DNA from: Diospyros lotus
Taxonomy: Eukaryota; Streptophyta; Magnoliopsida; Ericales; Ebenaceae
Length of the DNA stretch: 64,000 bases
Reading direction: 5' to 3'
Assembly (NCBI RefSeq): GCF_014633365.1
Contig: NC_068338.1
Location: forward strand, 17,866,616-17,930,615
Made by a program: the position numbers and the translations under genes
The notes under the pieces: generated by a model
Told to the model about the DNA's origin: nothing
The model's input: only the letters and a program-made list of their open reading frames with translations
The model's database searches: none
Shown here: in pieces, positions 1-11,990 of the stretch
How the letters are laid out: each line of letters begins with the position of its first letter
Position numbering within the stretch: position 1 is the stretch's first letter

Positions 1-2
1 GA

Positions 3-1057
3 ATGGGAGACCATGTTGATGTCAAAGGCAAAGGGAATGTAGCCATTGAAACTAGTTCAGGTATAAAACTCATTTCTAACGTTTTATTTGTACCTGATAT
101 TGATCAAAATCTGTTGAGTGTGGGACAGCTAGTCGAAAATAACTGTTCTTTGTCTTTCAAAGATAAAGTATGTGTGCCTTTTGATTCTGCTGGAAATGAG
201 ATGTTCTCAATTGAGATGAAGGGGAAAAGCTTTATGTTAGATTGTATGCAAGCAGATTCCTGTGCATATCCTAGTTCTCTTGATCAATATCAGCTTTGGC
301 ATAAAAGATTGGGACATTTTCATTATTTTTCCCTCACCTCTATGCATAAGAAACAGCTTATACAAGATTTACCTGGTGTTGAAGAAGAAATTGGCGTTTG
401 TGAAGTCTGTCAACTTAGGAAGCAATCTAGATTGCCATTTCACAAAACAAGACTTGGAGAGCAATGGAGAAACTTCAACTTGTTCATATAGATGTGTGTG
501 GTCCAATGAGAACTCAATCCTTGAATGGCAGCAGGTATTATGTTGCATTCATTGACGATTTTAGTAGGATGTGCTGGGTTTATTTTCTAAAACAAAAATC
601 TGAAGTTGCTAATGTGTTTTGGAAGTTTAAAAATTGGATTGAGAATCAAAGCGGCCATAGAATGAAGGTGATTAGGTTAGATAATGGAACTGAGTATACT
701 TCTGATAAATTCAAGAAGTTCTGTGAAAATGCAGGTATTGAACATCAATTAATAGCAATTTACACTCTACAACAAAATAGTGTGTGTGAAAGGAAAAACA
801 GAACAATAATGGAGATGGCTAGGTACTTGCTGATTGAGAAGAAACTACCTAAGCAATTTTGGGCTGAGACTGTCAATACTGCAGTTTATTTGCTCAATAG
901 ACTGCCAACAAAAACACTAAAGAACAAAACATCATTTGAAGTTTGGAATGGTTAGAGACCTTCTGTACAAAATTTGAAGGTGTTTGGTTGCATCTGTTAT
1001 ACACGTTCCTGATGTAAAAAGAGATAAGTTGGATCAAAAGGCTGAGATTGGGATACT
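3..1057 (+). pseudogene. Copia A GAG-pre-integrase and integrase fragment
   Basis: Two overlapping frames (3-491 and 464-955) are separated by a frameshift near 480, and a stop follows at 953-955. The first reads the end of the protease region (LLSVGQLVEN) and the HHCC zinc-binding region (WHKRLGHFHYFSL, CEVCQLRK). The second is the integrase core, with [15 protein letters not shown], the second Asp in RLDNGTEY and the catalytic Glu in [12 protein letters not shown]. It would insert element cDNA into the genome if intact. It is cut at 1057 by insertion B. Confidence 0.85.
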
Positions 1058-1867
1058 TGTAATACCCCATATTGGCATAAGGTTGCCACGTAATTTAAAT
1101 GAGTTCGAAATACCGAAAAATTGGTTTGATAGTAAAAATAAGTCGCCAAATCGACTACAGGGTGTACCCTAGAGCTTAGATGTCTAAAGAAAAGAGTATG
1201 TCAGTGACGAGCATCTCGAGGCAAGATTTATGACGCTGAAAGAAATCGGACCGAAGAAGGTTTTCGGTACAACTATGATTCAGGTTGAGAAATCGAATGA
1301 TCGTAAAGGACTTCCGGGAAGTCGACGGAACCCTGAGTAGGTTCATAATTAAAATAAGAAGCAACTCTTAAGTGGTTTCGGAAAGAAACAAAAGGATTTG
1401 CGATCAAAACACGATCTTATGTATATTCAGGCCTAAGTGTAATTTATTAATTTTGGTCGAGAGAGGTCAAAACGGTGGTTTTTCTAAATCTTTGGGGGTA
1501 AGATGAAGGGTTTAAAACTTATAGAGCTTAGTGGAATTATTGGATAACTCAAGGGCTTCAATTAAGGGCCAAAATGGAATTTGGAAAGAAGCAGGGGTCA
1601 AAGTGCAAAATTCGAAGAAGATAGCCATGGCCCCCGCCGGCCACCATTGCCATCGTCGGAGAGGGTTGCCTCAAGGTCCACCAAGGGCTCCAGGGCATGG
1701 GGAATCGATTTGGGCAGGGTATGGGCCAAGAATGGTCGTGGGTTGTCGAAAAATCGGGAAGAGGTGGTTGAGGTAATCTCGTCCGATTTCAGGCTAAATC
1801 AAACCTCCAGAGGCCATTAATGCTCGAGATGCGACAAGATTTGATTGAGTCATGGCTCAAATGTGCC

Positions 1868-1875
1868 TATAAATA
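1868..1875 (+). promoter_or_regulatory. TATA box of LTR B
   Basis: TATAAATA lies about 810 bp into LTR B and is followed within about 50 bp by a pyrimidine/CA-rich stretch suited to transcription start. This is the usual place for an LTR promoter. Activity is unknown. Confidence 0.5.
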
Positions 1876-2742
1876 GCGTAAAACGGATCGAGGGTTTCTT
1901 CACAATTCGAGCTTCAAATTTAAGGTTTTAGAGGGAGAATCGAGTGTGGTGGATGGAGGGCTTTTGTTCCTCATGTTTAGGAGAGAAGTTCTGGAAAAAT
2001 TGGTGCGATTTTGTGCAGATTTGAAGGTGTTTCGAGGGTTGCCAAAAAAAGTAAATGAACGTCGGGACCGAAGCTTTAATCGGTCGATGGGATGCCTTCC
2101 AGTGGTGGTTTCAGGCCAAGAAACATGCCATCAGGATCGACTTGAAGAAGTTTACAAGGTGGTATGATCGGGGGAAAATTTCGATCACTGGTGGCGAGGG
2201 GCTCGCCTGAGAAGACAACCGGCGTGTGTAGTGCACACGTGGGTCTTTATGCGCAGGCGCGTGGGTGGCACGTGAGGGCCTCTGTGTGAGGTATTTTCCG
2301 AAATTGTTTTTTAATATTTTGAGAAAAATTTGGAAAAATGTTTGAGGAGATATTTATTTTGGAATTATCAAGGGAAAAATAGGGAGAAAATAAGAGAAAA
2401 TTATGAAAAAATTGGGAAAAATGGAATTTGATATTCCTTTAAATAAATACGATGTCTAGGGATTGTTGAGGCTCAAGGTTGAGTAAAAGTATGGTTGTTT
2501 GAGTTTTGGCACAAAAATCGAGGTTGATACAAGAATCGAAATGGTCTGAGATACGTTCAAGGTAAGAGTTCTTACCCCAAACTTGGTTTATTGTGAGTGG
2601 TCTTACTATCAAGGCTTGGCTTGTTTCATACAAATGGTTTTGACTTGTAAGTAGTTCTACCAAAAACTTGGTTTACTATGGGTGGTTCGACCCTATACTT
2701 GATTTATTTATACAAACAATTTAACCTATGATAGGTTGTTTT

Positions 2743-4740
2743 TGTTAGTGTAGGTGCTCTAGACCCAATCAGATTGGGCATGTTGTACACTGACAATTGT
2801 AATCATGTTATTATTTGAATAAGGAGTTATTCAAATTCACAAGAAGTCATTCTATTAGTTTCTTGTTATTATTGTAATAACCGAATGAAACTAGATAGAA
2901 GTCCATATGATGTATACTGTGAATAATCTATAAAGATGTGAGATGATGCATCACAGTTTATAGACATCATTAAACGTCCCAAGTCGTAGCAATGTCAAGA
3001 ATGGACATTGACAATTGCGGTAAGACTTGTATGTGCTATGTTTTTGCTATGTGATAGCAATGGGGGTCTCACACCCATAGGCATGGGGATGCCTAGACAA
3101 GTACATAGGTGACCAATGTTGGAGAACGTGTCACTGGACATGACTCGCCATGAGAATCTATTTTGGTTAAATGTTGATGGAATTCTCATACGAGATGGGT
3201 GTAACTAATCCTTGGACCTGAGGTTGTCACGGTCATCTCATAAGAAGACCGGTATGCTTTGACATCGTTTCGATGGGCCTAGACAAAGGCTGCACGTGGG
3301 CGATCGTTGGGTATATTATAAGGCTTATGGAGATGGGTGCATAGTCAAGATGGGACTCGTCTATCCCTTGATAGAGGATGATGTATCTAAGGCGCATTCG
3401 GTGGATATTCACTTTAAATCCATGGCCATGGTGAAAGAGATCAATAAGGAGTTATTGATTCACTTTCTATTAAGTGAAGATATCCGAAAGACCGAAGAAA
3501 ACTCATGTGATCATTATCAAGCAACACATCGTCATACTTGAGATCACATAAGATGCATTGACGAGAGGATCGTATTACACGGTAACCATGCTCGTGAAAG
3601 GTTATTTGCGGATTATGAATCCTTCTGAATAATTGGGTAGGCATGACGCCTTGCTAGAGGCCAATCTTGTCTTATGTGTTCGTACCGACACATTGCCAAC
3701 ATATTCGGAAGCCTAATGAGTCATACGCAATAGGCACGGTCCCTGGCTTAAACCAGGAGAGTGGACGTATGGTTAAGTGGGACACTTCGGCAAGAAGTTG
3801 TGCCGTCGTAGGTTCTCACGGAAAAAGAACAAATAGACGTAATGACGTCGATATGACGAGGAGTCGTCATAATGGAAAGAGTTTCCTAAAAATGGCATTT
3901 GATTAAATTAGGAAGGAGTTTCTAATTTAATGATTTTCTATTTGTTGGAGTGGCAAATAGGAAATAAAATATTTTTGGGCTTAAGTTAATATTTGGACTA
4001 AATTAGATTTGGGCCAAATATTAAATTAAATATTATATTTGGACAAAATTGGATTTGGGCCAAATATTAAAATAAATATTATATTTGGACTAAATTAGAT
4101 TTGGGCCAAATATTAAATATTATATTTGGACCAAATTAGATTTGGGCCAAATATTAAATAAAATATATTTGGGCTTGAATTAGATTTGGGCCATAATATT
4201 TTATTTAACCTATAAAAGGATTGGGCCATTTAATTATATTTCTAGTTGGACTAGAATAAGCCCACTTATGATTCTAATTAAATTAGAATTAATGGGCTAG
4301 CCCAATCCATTAGGGTTTTAGAAACCCTAGGATATTTCATTATAAATATCCTTTTATAGGTTGCCCATTATTGAGGTGATTTTTGGTGTCGGTTTTCAAG
4401 AGTTGAAAAACGCATTGCCGTTCACTCTACCTGTTTCTTTTGGCATCGATTTGAAACGTGGGTGTTCTTTTACCGTCCATACACAAGCCGCGCAAAGGAG
4501 AAGGAGCTAGCACTCCTATTCCGCTCTCCTTGCCAACGGACGCGTGCCGCGTATCACGAGTTAGAGGCCGGACGCTTGGACGGCTCGAATCCGCGAACGA
4601 CTAGATAATCTAAAGGTTAGATTTATTTATTTGTTTGTGAATGATTTGATTTCGAAATTGATCCAATCGCCGGGATCGGGGTAAGGTTCAAAATTTTTGA
4701 ACTACGCTGCTTGCCCCGTAGCGATCTTGCTTAACTTTCA
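2743..4740 (+). repeat. 5' LTR of copia C
   Basis: 1998 bp, TGTTAGTG..CTTTCA, about 99% alike to 9542-11538. It is unusually long for a copia LTR. It carries an AT-rich internal array (about 3985-4200) in which TTTGGGCCAAATATT recurs, and ends near a GC-balanced block with CGCCGGGATCGG. Confidence 0.95.
3985..4200 (+). repeat. TTTGGGCCAAATATT tandem array in the C LTR
   Basis: Four to five degenerate units of about 35-45 bp, each with GATTTGGGCCAAATATTAAA followed by TATATTTGGAC. GGGCC/GGCCC sites lie within AT-rich linkers. The same array recurs in the 3' LTR at about 10784-10990. Confidence 0.8.
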
Positions 4741-4741
4741 G

Positions 4742-4759
4742 TGGTATCAGAGCCATCGT
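4742..4759 (+). other. Primer binding site of copia C
   Basis: TGGTATCAGAGCCATCG, one base after the 5' LTR, fits the 3' end of initiator tRNA-Met, the common copia primer. Confidence 0.9.
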
Positions 4760-4904
4760 CGAAATATTTCAATTCCTTACGTGCAGATTCGGTTATGTTG
4801 TTATTTGTGAAATAATTAAATGATTGTTGCGTTTGTATATTTTGGATTGCAAAACGTTTTTAGGTGAAGGGCAAAAGATCGTGTATGACACGAAAAAGGG
4901 CAAA

Positions 4905-5390
4905 ACGGGGTTCGGGGTGCATACGGATGCACCGGGGCGTCGAAAGACGCGGCCGAGCGGGGCCCGCGTGCTCTGGGCATGGCCTGGGGCGGCCTGGGCG
5001 CGCGCAGGGCCCTCATGGGCGTCCGCGCGCTCGCGCAAGGCGCGGCCGGGCGCGGGCGCGACCCGCGACCTGCGCGCGGTCCGCGGGTTCGACCCGCGAG
5101 CAGCGCGCGGCCCGCAGGTGCGACCCGCGACTCGCGCGCGGCCTTGCGCGGCCCGCGCGGCCCCCAGCTGCCCGCGCACGGCCTTTGCGCGCCCCGCGCG
5201 GCCCCAGTGGGCCGCGCTCGCCCCCAGCGGCCCCTGCCGCGCGGCCGGGCGCCGCCCAAGCGCGCCCAGCGCGCCTAGGCCTGGCAGCATGTTTGACATG
5301 CTACCCAACCGCCTCCCGGCCCCTCCCGCTCCCTCGGGCTTCGGTTTGACCCTTCCCGGGGGTCCCCGTGAAGCATCCGGGCCGTAGTTA
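4905..5390 (+). other. GC-rich leader island in copia C
   Basis: About 480 bp, estimated above 75% G+C, with repeated GCGCG, CCCGCG and GGCCC words, inside an otherwise AT-rich element. Long ORFs run through it in several frames on both strands, as expected from high GC, and none resembles a retrotransposon protein. It lies between the primer site and gag, where the packaging/leader region would be. Origin unknown: it may be captured host DNA or an expanded simple-sequence leader. Confidence 0.75.
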
Positions 5391-5929
5391 TCCATACCAT
5401 ACACCGGTTTGAGTCGTTTATTATGCATTATTAATTTGATTAATTGCATGTGATGAGACCTAAATAAATAAATAATAAATCCCTCATTAATATTAAGCCA
5501 ACTTGCCTTCCATCATTATGAAGCATTAGGTTTCTAGCTGGCACTTGATTTGTTGAGTCACTCAAGGTCATGTGTCACCTATGATTCCTATGCTTCATGG
5601 GCCATGAGATGTCCCTGAATGATGGGTTTGACTTAACTAGAAAGGTGGGGTTTGTTGAGTCACTCAAGGCCTTACTGAGTATAGAGGCAAAGATTGGGAG
5701 TCACATAAGATGTGCTTGGCAAGGAGTTGTCAACCCAATGAATCTAGGAGTTGCATGGAGATGCAATTGGTAGCAAGTACCTACCTAATCGATCCTAACA
5801 CAATTTGTTGAGTCACTCAAGGTTGTGCGAGGGGAGATGGGATCCTAGCTCACTAGGAAATCTTCCAACGGGATTTCCCGAGTTATGTCTAGAGGGTGGC
5901 AAACTCGTAGAAAATAGTGGGAGCAATCA

Positions 5930-6710
5930 TAAAATGTTACTTCTTGCAATTTATGATTTCGTAATTCAATATGATTATAATAATATCTCTATTCAGTTGT
6001 TGATCCAGAATGTCTGGAAACATGTCGATAAGATCGATACTCGAGGGCAATAATACCTTCAACGGACTAATTTCTATGACTGGGAGATCATCTTGAGGAT
6101 AGTCCTCATGTATGATAAGATTCTTTATGCGATAAAGAGCTATCTTCTTACGAAGCCACCAGTTAAAGAAATAATAGCACATTAGGCCTGGACGATGCAC
6201 ATGGGTGATATGATCATCGCTTGATATATCGTCTTGGCTGCCATGACCCCGAAACATAGGTCGCCACATAAGAGTTATGATGCCTATGAGATCATGGCTA
6301 GGCTCAAGGATCATCTGTTGAGAAGCATGCCATGGAGATGATATGTTTTATCAATAGGTTGCTAGAGCTGAACTTGGGTATGGATGCTGAAACTTACCTT
6401 AGATTTGCTGCTATAGTCTCTCCCTAAAAGTTATGGAAAAGACTCTTGGAGAATGGTTGTCCATACTAAGGGAGACTGAACCTAAAATTGATTATAGGTT
6501 AAGGGAAGTGTTCTCTTAGTTGAAGGGCCCAAGGCGCACAGGGGTAAGCCCAAGAGTAAGAAAGCCAAAAGGAAGAAGAGTTCTTCCATAGCGCAATCTG
6601 GAAGAGTCCAGAAGACTAAAACCCAGAAGGCAAAAAGGATGCAATCTATCTCCACTGTGATAAACCGAGAAGTGTAGAGTAAGAAGAGTTCTACTCAAGG
6701 CACTTCAGGT
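5930..6710 (+). pseudogene. Copia C gag remnant
   Basis: Interrupted reading resembling a copia gag (UBN2-type): FYDWEIILRIVLMYDKILYAI near 6070-6130, MIIA*YIVLAAMTP near 6200-6250, then DAYEIMARLKDHL near 6280. A Lys-rich stretch at 6535-6680 sits where the nucleocapsid tail should be. There are many stops and frame changes and no intact zinc knuckle. It cannot make a capsid protein. Confidence 0.65.
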
Positions 6711-6719
6711 ATTTATGTT

Positions 6720-9520
6720 ATTGGAATTAATCTATCTACTTCTGATCAGTCCACATGGGTATTAGATACTGGATCTAGTGCTCATATTTACACTTTTGTG
6801 TATGGGCTTAGGAGTACGAGGAGATTAATAATAGGAGAAGTGTACCTACACGTGGTAAATTGATCAAAAGTTGGTTCATTAATTGTAGGGACCTATTTAT
6901 TAACATTGCCCATAGGGCTTGTATTGGAGTTACATAACTGTTACTACAATCCTAGTTTGACTAAGAGTATAATTTCTAATTCTTGTTTGACAAGGATGGA
7001 TTTTCATTTTTATTTAAGGACAACAGTTGTTTGTTTTATAAAAATGAGTTGTTTTATGGTAAAACAACAGTACGTAACGTTTTGTATGTCCTTGATGTTG
7101 ATACTTCTATCAATAACATAAATATTAAGCGACTTAAATCAGATGATTTAAATAGCACTTATTTATGGCATTGTTGCCTTGGCCATATAAATGAGACTAG
7201 CACATCCAACTTGTATAGAGATGGATATCTTAGCACATTTGATTATGAATCATATGGTGCTTGCGAATTTTGTTTACTTGGCAAAATAACTAAGTCTCTT
7301 TTTAAAGTAAAGGGAGGCTACATAAGTGCTAGGGCTTGTGCACATTGATGTGTGTGGGCCCATATCCATCCAGGCTCGAGGTGGGTATATCTACTTCATA
7401 ACCTTTACTGATGATAGATCATGTTTTGGTTATGTGTATCTTTTAAGACACAAATCTGAGACTTTTGAAAAGTTCAAAGAATTCAGATTTGAAGTAGAGA
7501 AACAAACTGAGAAAAGTATCAAAGTACTTCGATCAGATCGAGGTGGTGAATACTTGAACAGTGAGTTTCTAGATCATCTGAAGTAGAATGTGATTCTCTC
7601 ACAATGGACTCCACCTAGAACATCAGAGATGAATGGTGTGTCTAAAGGAGGAATAGGACCTTGTTGGACATGGTCTGGTCCATGATGAGTCGCGCTGAAC
7701 TCCCTATTTCATTTTGGGGATACGCACTCCTCACCGCGATCTTTGTTTTGAACAGGGTTCTAAGTAAATCAGTTACTCAGACTCCATATAAGATATGGAA
7801 AGGAAAGAAGCCAAATTTGTCTTTCCTTAAGATTTGGGGTTGTCAAATTTATGTTAAACGTGTTGACAGTAGTAAGCTACAACCCAAATCGACGAGATAT
7901 CTGTTTGTGGGATATCCAAGTGGATATTACTTTTACCACCCATGTGAACAAAAAGTGTTTTGTTGCCAAGCATGTGGTATTCCTTGAGAAGGAATTCTTA
8001 GATGCTGTGGCTAGTGGGAGGAATGTTAAGCTCGAATAAGATTCGAGGGGAACCACAAACAAATACTCCCCTCCAGGAACCCGAGAAAGATCACACACAA
8101 GAAGTTGTGTCAACTCCCCAACCTTCTACACAAGAACCTCATAGGTCGATGAGAGTTCGTCGCGAGCAAGAGAGATATGGATTTCTCATCTCAGCACATG
8201 GAGATGTGCTTCTAGCTGAGAACGATGAGCCTACTACCTATGATGAGGCAATGTCTGACATTGACTCTGGGTTATGGAAGATGGATGGCAAAACAGCTTT
8301 CCTTAAAGGAAACCTGGTCGAGAATGTGTATATGACACAGCCTGACAGTTTTGTTACTCATAAACATGCAAATAAGATTTGCAACTTGCAAAGGTCCATT
8401 TATGGACTAAGGCAAACATCCCGAAGTTAGAATCAATGTTTTGATGAAAAGATCAAAAGGTTTGATTTTTCACAAAAGGGAAGTTGATCCGTGTGTTTAC
8501 AAGAAGGTTAGTGGGAGCGTGGTGGTCCTTTTAGTCCTATATGTGGACAATTTATTGCTCATAGGGAATGGTGTTCCCATGATGCAATTAGTTAAAATAT
8601 GGCTTTCAAAGTATTTTCTCCATGAAGGATTTGGGAGAAGCAGCCTATATTCTGGGAATAAAGATCTATAAAGATAGATCCAGGAGGTTGCTAGCACTCT
8701 CCCATAGCACGTACATTGACAGGGTGCTAAAGAGGTTTAGCATGGAAGATTCTAGGAGGAGAATTCTTCCCATGTCACATGGAATACATCTCTCCAAGGC
8801 TATGTGTTTGAAGACACAAGATGAGAGAGATAGGATGAGTCGAGCACAATATGCCTTGGCTATTGGCTCGATCATGTATGCCATGTTATGTACGAGGCCT
8901 GATATCGCATATACTTTGAGCATATGTAGTAGATATCAAGCTGATCCAGGTTAGAAACACTGGATTATTGTGAAAACCATTCTTAAGTACTTGTGAAGTA
9001 CTAAAGAGATGTTTTTACCATATGGAGAATGAGAGCATACCACGAAGGGGTTCATGGATGCCAGTTTCCAATTCGACCATGATGATTTTAAATCACGTAT
9101 AGTCGAAATTCATATTCTGCCTATATGGCTGGGCCATGAGTTGGAAGAGTTCCAACAAGAGATAGTGGCAGATTCAACAATTGAAGTCGAATACATAACA
9201 ACCTTCGAAGCAGCTAAGGAGGTTGTATGGATCCGTAAGTTCTCTGATGAACTTAAAGTGGTGTCCAGCATTGTTGATCCAATAACAGTTATTGGGACAA
9301 CAATGGAGCCATCGCGTAAGCGAAGGAACCACGGTCTCATCAACGGACCAAATTTGTATTGCGACATCACCATATGATAATGGAGATTATCAGCTGAGAT
9401 GACATATATAGAGAAAGTGTCGACGGATGACAACGTCGTAGATCCCTTGACTAAAGCTCTATCCCAGGAGAAACGTGAAAGTCATGTTCGATCATCAGGT
9501 ATAAGATACATGAATGATTG
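6720..9520 (+). pseudogene. Copia C protease-integrase-RT-RNase H remnant
   Basis: Domains in copia order. Protease: TWVLDTGSSAHIYT near 6750. GAG-pre-integrase: YLWHCCLGHINE, CEFCLLGK (7160-7290). Integrase: HIDVCGPISIQ, TFTDDRSCFGYVYLLRHKSE, VLRSDRGGEYLN (7326-7586), a stop in QWTPP context, then SFWGYALLTA (7661-7987). Reverse transcriptase: ENVYMTQPDSF, IYGLRQTSRS (8280-8430), VLLVLYVDNLLLIGN (8520-8570), LGIKIYKD and SIMYAMLCTRPDIAYTLS (8622-8940). RNase H end at 9054-9240. The RT active-site pair is altered (YVDN instead of the usual YVDD). At least six frame breaks are present. Confidence 0.85.
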
Positions 9521-9527
9521 GCTCTAG

Positions 9528-9541
9528 TGCAAGTGGGAGAT
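9528..9541 (+). other. Polypurine tract of copia C
   Basis: AGTGCAAGTGGGAGAT directly before the 3' LTR is the purine-rich site for plus-strand priming. Confidence 0.7.
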
Positions 9542-11538
9542 TGTTAGTGTAGGTGCTCTAGACCCAATCAGATTGGGCATGTTGTACACTGACAATTGTA
9601 ATCATGTTATTATTTGAATAAGGAGTTATTCAAATTCACAAGAAGTCATTCTATTAGTTTCTTGTTATTATTGTAATAACCGAATGAAACTAGATAGAAG
9701 TCCATATGATGTATACTGTGAATAATCTATAAAGATGTGAGATGATGCATAACAGTTTATAGACATCATTAAACGTCCCAAGTCGTAGCAATGTCAAGAA
9801 TGGACATTGACAATTGCGGTAAGACTTGTATGTGCTATGTTTTTGCTATGTGATAGCAATGGGGGTCTCACACCCATAGGCATGGGGATGCCTAGACAAG
9901 TACATAGGTGACCAATGTTGGAGAACGTGTCACTGGACATGACTCGCCATGAGAATCTATTTTGGTTAAATGTTGATGGAATTCTCATACGAGATGGGTG
10001 TAACTAATCCTTGGACCTGAGGTTGTCACGGTCATCTCATAAGAAGACCGGTATGCTTTGACATCGTTTCGATGGGCCTAGACAAAGGCTGCACGTGGGC
10101 GATCGTTGGGTATATCATGAGGCTTATGGAGATGGGTGCATAGCCAAGATGGGACTCGTCTATCCCTTGATAGAGGATGATGTATCTAAGGTGCATTCGG
10201 TGGATATTCACTTTAAATCCATGGTCATGGTGAAAGAGATCAATAAGGAGTTATTGATTCACTTTCTATTAAGTGAAGATATCCGAAAGACCGAAGAAAA
10301 CTCATGTGATCATTATCAAGCAACACATCGCCATACTTGAGATCACATAAGATGCATTGACGAGAGGATCGTATTACACGGTAACCATGCTCGTGAAAGG
10401 TTATTTGCGGATTATGAATTCTTCTGAATAATTGGGTAGGCATGACGCCTTGCTAGAGGCAAATCTTGTCTTATGTGTTCGTACCGACACATTGCCAACA
10501 TATTCGGAAGCCTAATGAGTCATACGCAATAGGCACGGTCCCTGGCTTAAACCAGGAGAGTGGACGTATGGTTAAGTGGGACACTTCGGCAAAAAGTTGT
10601 GCCGTCGTAGGTTCTCACGGAAAAAGAACAAATAGACGTAATGACGTCGATATTACGAGGAGTCGTCATAATGGAAAGAGTTTCCTAAAAATGGCATTTG
10701 ATTAAATTAGGAAGGAGTTTCTAATTTAATGATTTTCTATTTGTTGGAGTGGCAAATAGGAAATAAAATATTTTTGGGCTTAAGTTAATATTTGGACTAA
10801 ATTAGATTTGGGCCAAATATTAAATTAAATATTATATTTGGACTAAATTGGATTTGGGCCAAATATTAAAATAAATATTATATTTGGACTAAATTAGATT
10901 TGGGCCAAATATTAAATATTATATTTGGACCAAATTAGATTTGGGCCAAATATTAAATAAAATAATTTGGGCTTGAATTAGATTTGGGCCATAATATTTT
11001 ATTTAACCTATAAAAGGATTGGGCCATTTAATTATATTTCTAGTTGGACTAGAATAAGCCCACTTATGATTCTAATTAAATTAGAATTAATGGGCTAGCC
11101 CAATCCATTAGGGTTTTAGAAACCCTAGGATATTTCATTATAAATATCCTTTTATAGGTTGCCCATTATTGAGGTGATTTTTGGTGTTGGTTTTCAAGAG
11201 TTGAAAAACGCATTGCCGTTCACTCTTCCTGTTTCTTTTGGCATCGATTTGAAACGTGGGTGTTCTTTTACCGTCCATACACAAGCCGCGCAAAGGAGAA
11301 GGAGCTAGCACTCCTATTCCGCTCTCCTTGCCAACGGACGTGTGCCGCGTATCATGAGTTAGAGGCCGGACGCTTGGACGGCTCGAATCCGCGAACGACT
11401 CGATAATCTAAAGGTTAGATTTATTTCTTTGTTTGTGAATGATTTGATTTCGACGTTGATCCAATCGCCGGGATCGGGGTAAGGTTCAAAATTTTTGAAC
11501 TACGCTGCTTGCCCCGTAGCGATCTTGCTTTACTTTCA
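9542..11538 (+). repeat. 3' LTR of copia C
   Basis: 1997 bp. It matches 2743-4740 with about 22 substitutions and one short indel by eye, and is followed by the TSD copy GTTTT. Confidence 0.95.
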
Positions 11539-11775
11539 GTTTTCATATGGATGGTTCATCCAAAGTGGTTATTTACATGTGTATTGAATTTTGTGCTTTA
11601 AATTATGTGCATGGAAATGTTGGTTTTAAATGATGCATGGTATGTGATATTGGCATTGGCATGTTAGTGTGTTGTCCATATAGGATGTGGGTTGTCAACC
11701 TGTGTTGTGGCACTTGAGTGATAGCACTCAGGATGCGTGCTAAGGATTAATGTTATGTGAACCACTTGTGATGGG

Positions 11776-11881
11776 GTTGAGATGGACATCACCCTATGGT
11801 ACTCAAGTGGCGGGACTGAGAGTGGACACCACCTCGGATATTGGCTCAAGTGGTTGGGCTGAGAGTGGACACCACCCCAGG
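11776..11881 (+). repeat. Tandem CTGAGAGTGGACACCACC units in LTR B
   Basis: Three degenerate units of about 40 bp start near 11776, 11815 and 11858, each with GAGAGTGGACACCACC or a close variant followed by a CTCAAGTGG block. A different tandem array occupies a comparable place in LTR K (62010-62156). Confidence 0.7.
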
Positions 11882-11990
11882 TTCCTTTGAGAAATAGCAT
11901 TATTGCCGAGGTGAACGTTGATTCCAAGGATAATGCTGATCCTCTTGTGGCTAGAGTTGTGTTGAAATCCGGAATGCTTTTGAGGGGGAG

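Larger units (their letters stand above)
2743..11538 (+). mobile_element. Copia retrotransposon C, structurally complete, with 2-kb LTRs
   Basis: An 8796-bp element with LTRs at 2743-4740 and 9542-11538, and the TSD GTTTT at 2738-2742 and 11539-11543. A tRNA-iMet-type primer site follows the 5' LTR and a purine-rich tract precedes the 3' LTR. By eye the LTRs differ at about 22 of 1998 positions, so insertion was recent. The interior nevertheless has many stops and frameshifts in gag, integrase and reverse transcriptase. A very GC-rich leader (4905-5390) separates the primer site from gag. Confidence 0.93.

Noticed and set aside
3296..3906. 81- and 79-codon ORFs (and copies at 10095-10705)
   Set aside because: They fall in the C LTRs and recur in both copies only because the LTRs are duplicates. 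No gene signature.
4793..5449. Long overlapping ORFs on both strands (up to 218 codons), Ala/Arg/Pro-rich
   Set aside because: They run through the GC island, where stops are rare by composition. Several frames are open at once and none resembles a known protein.
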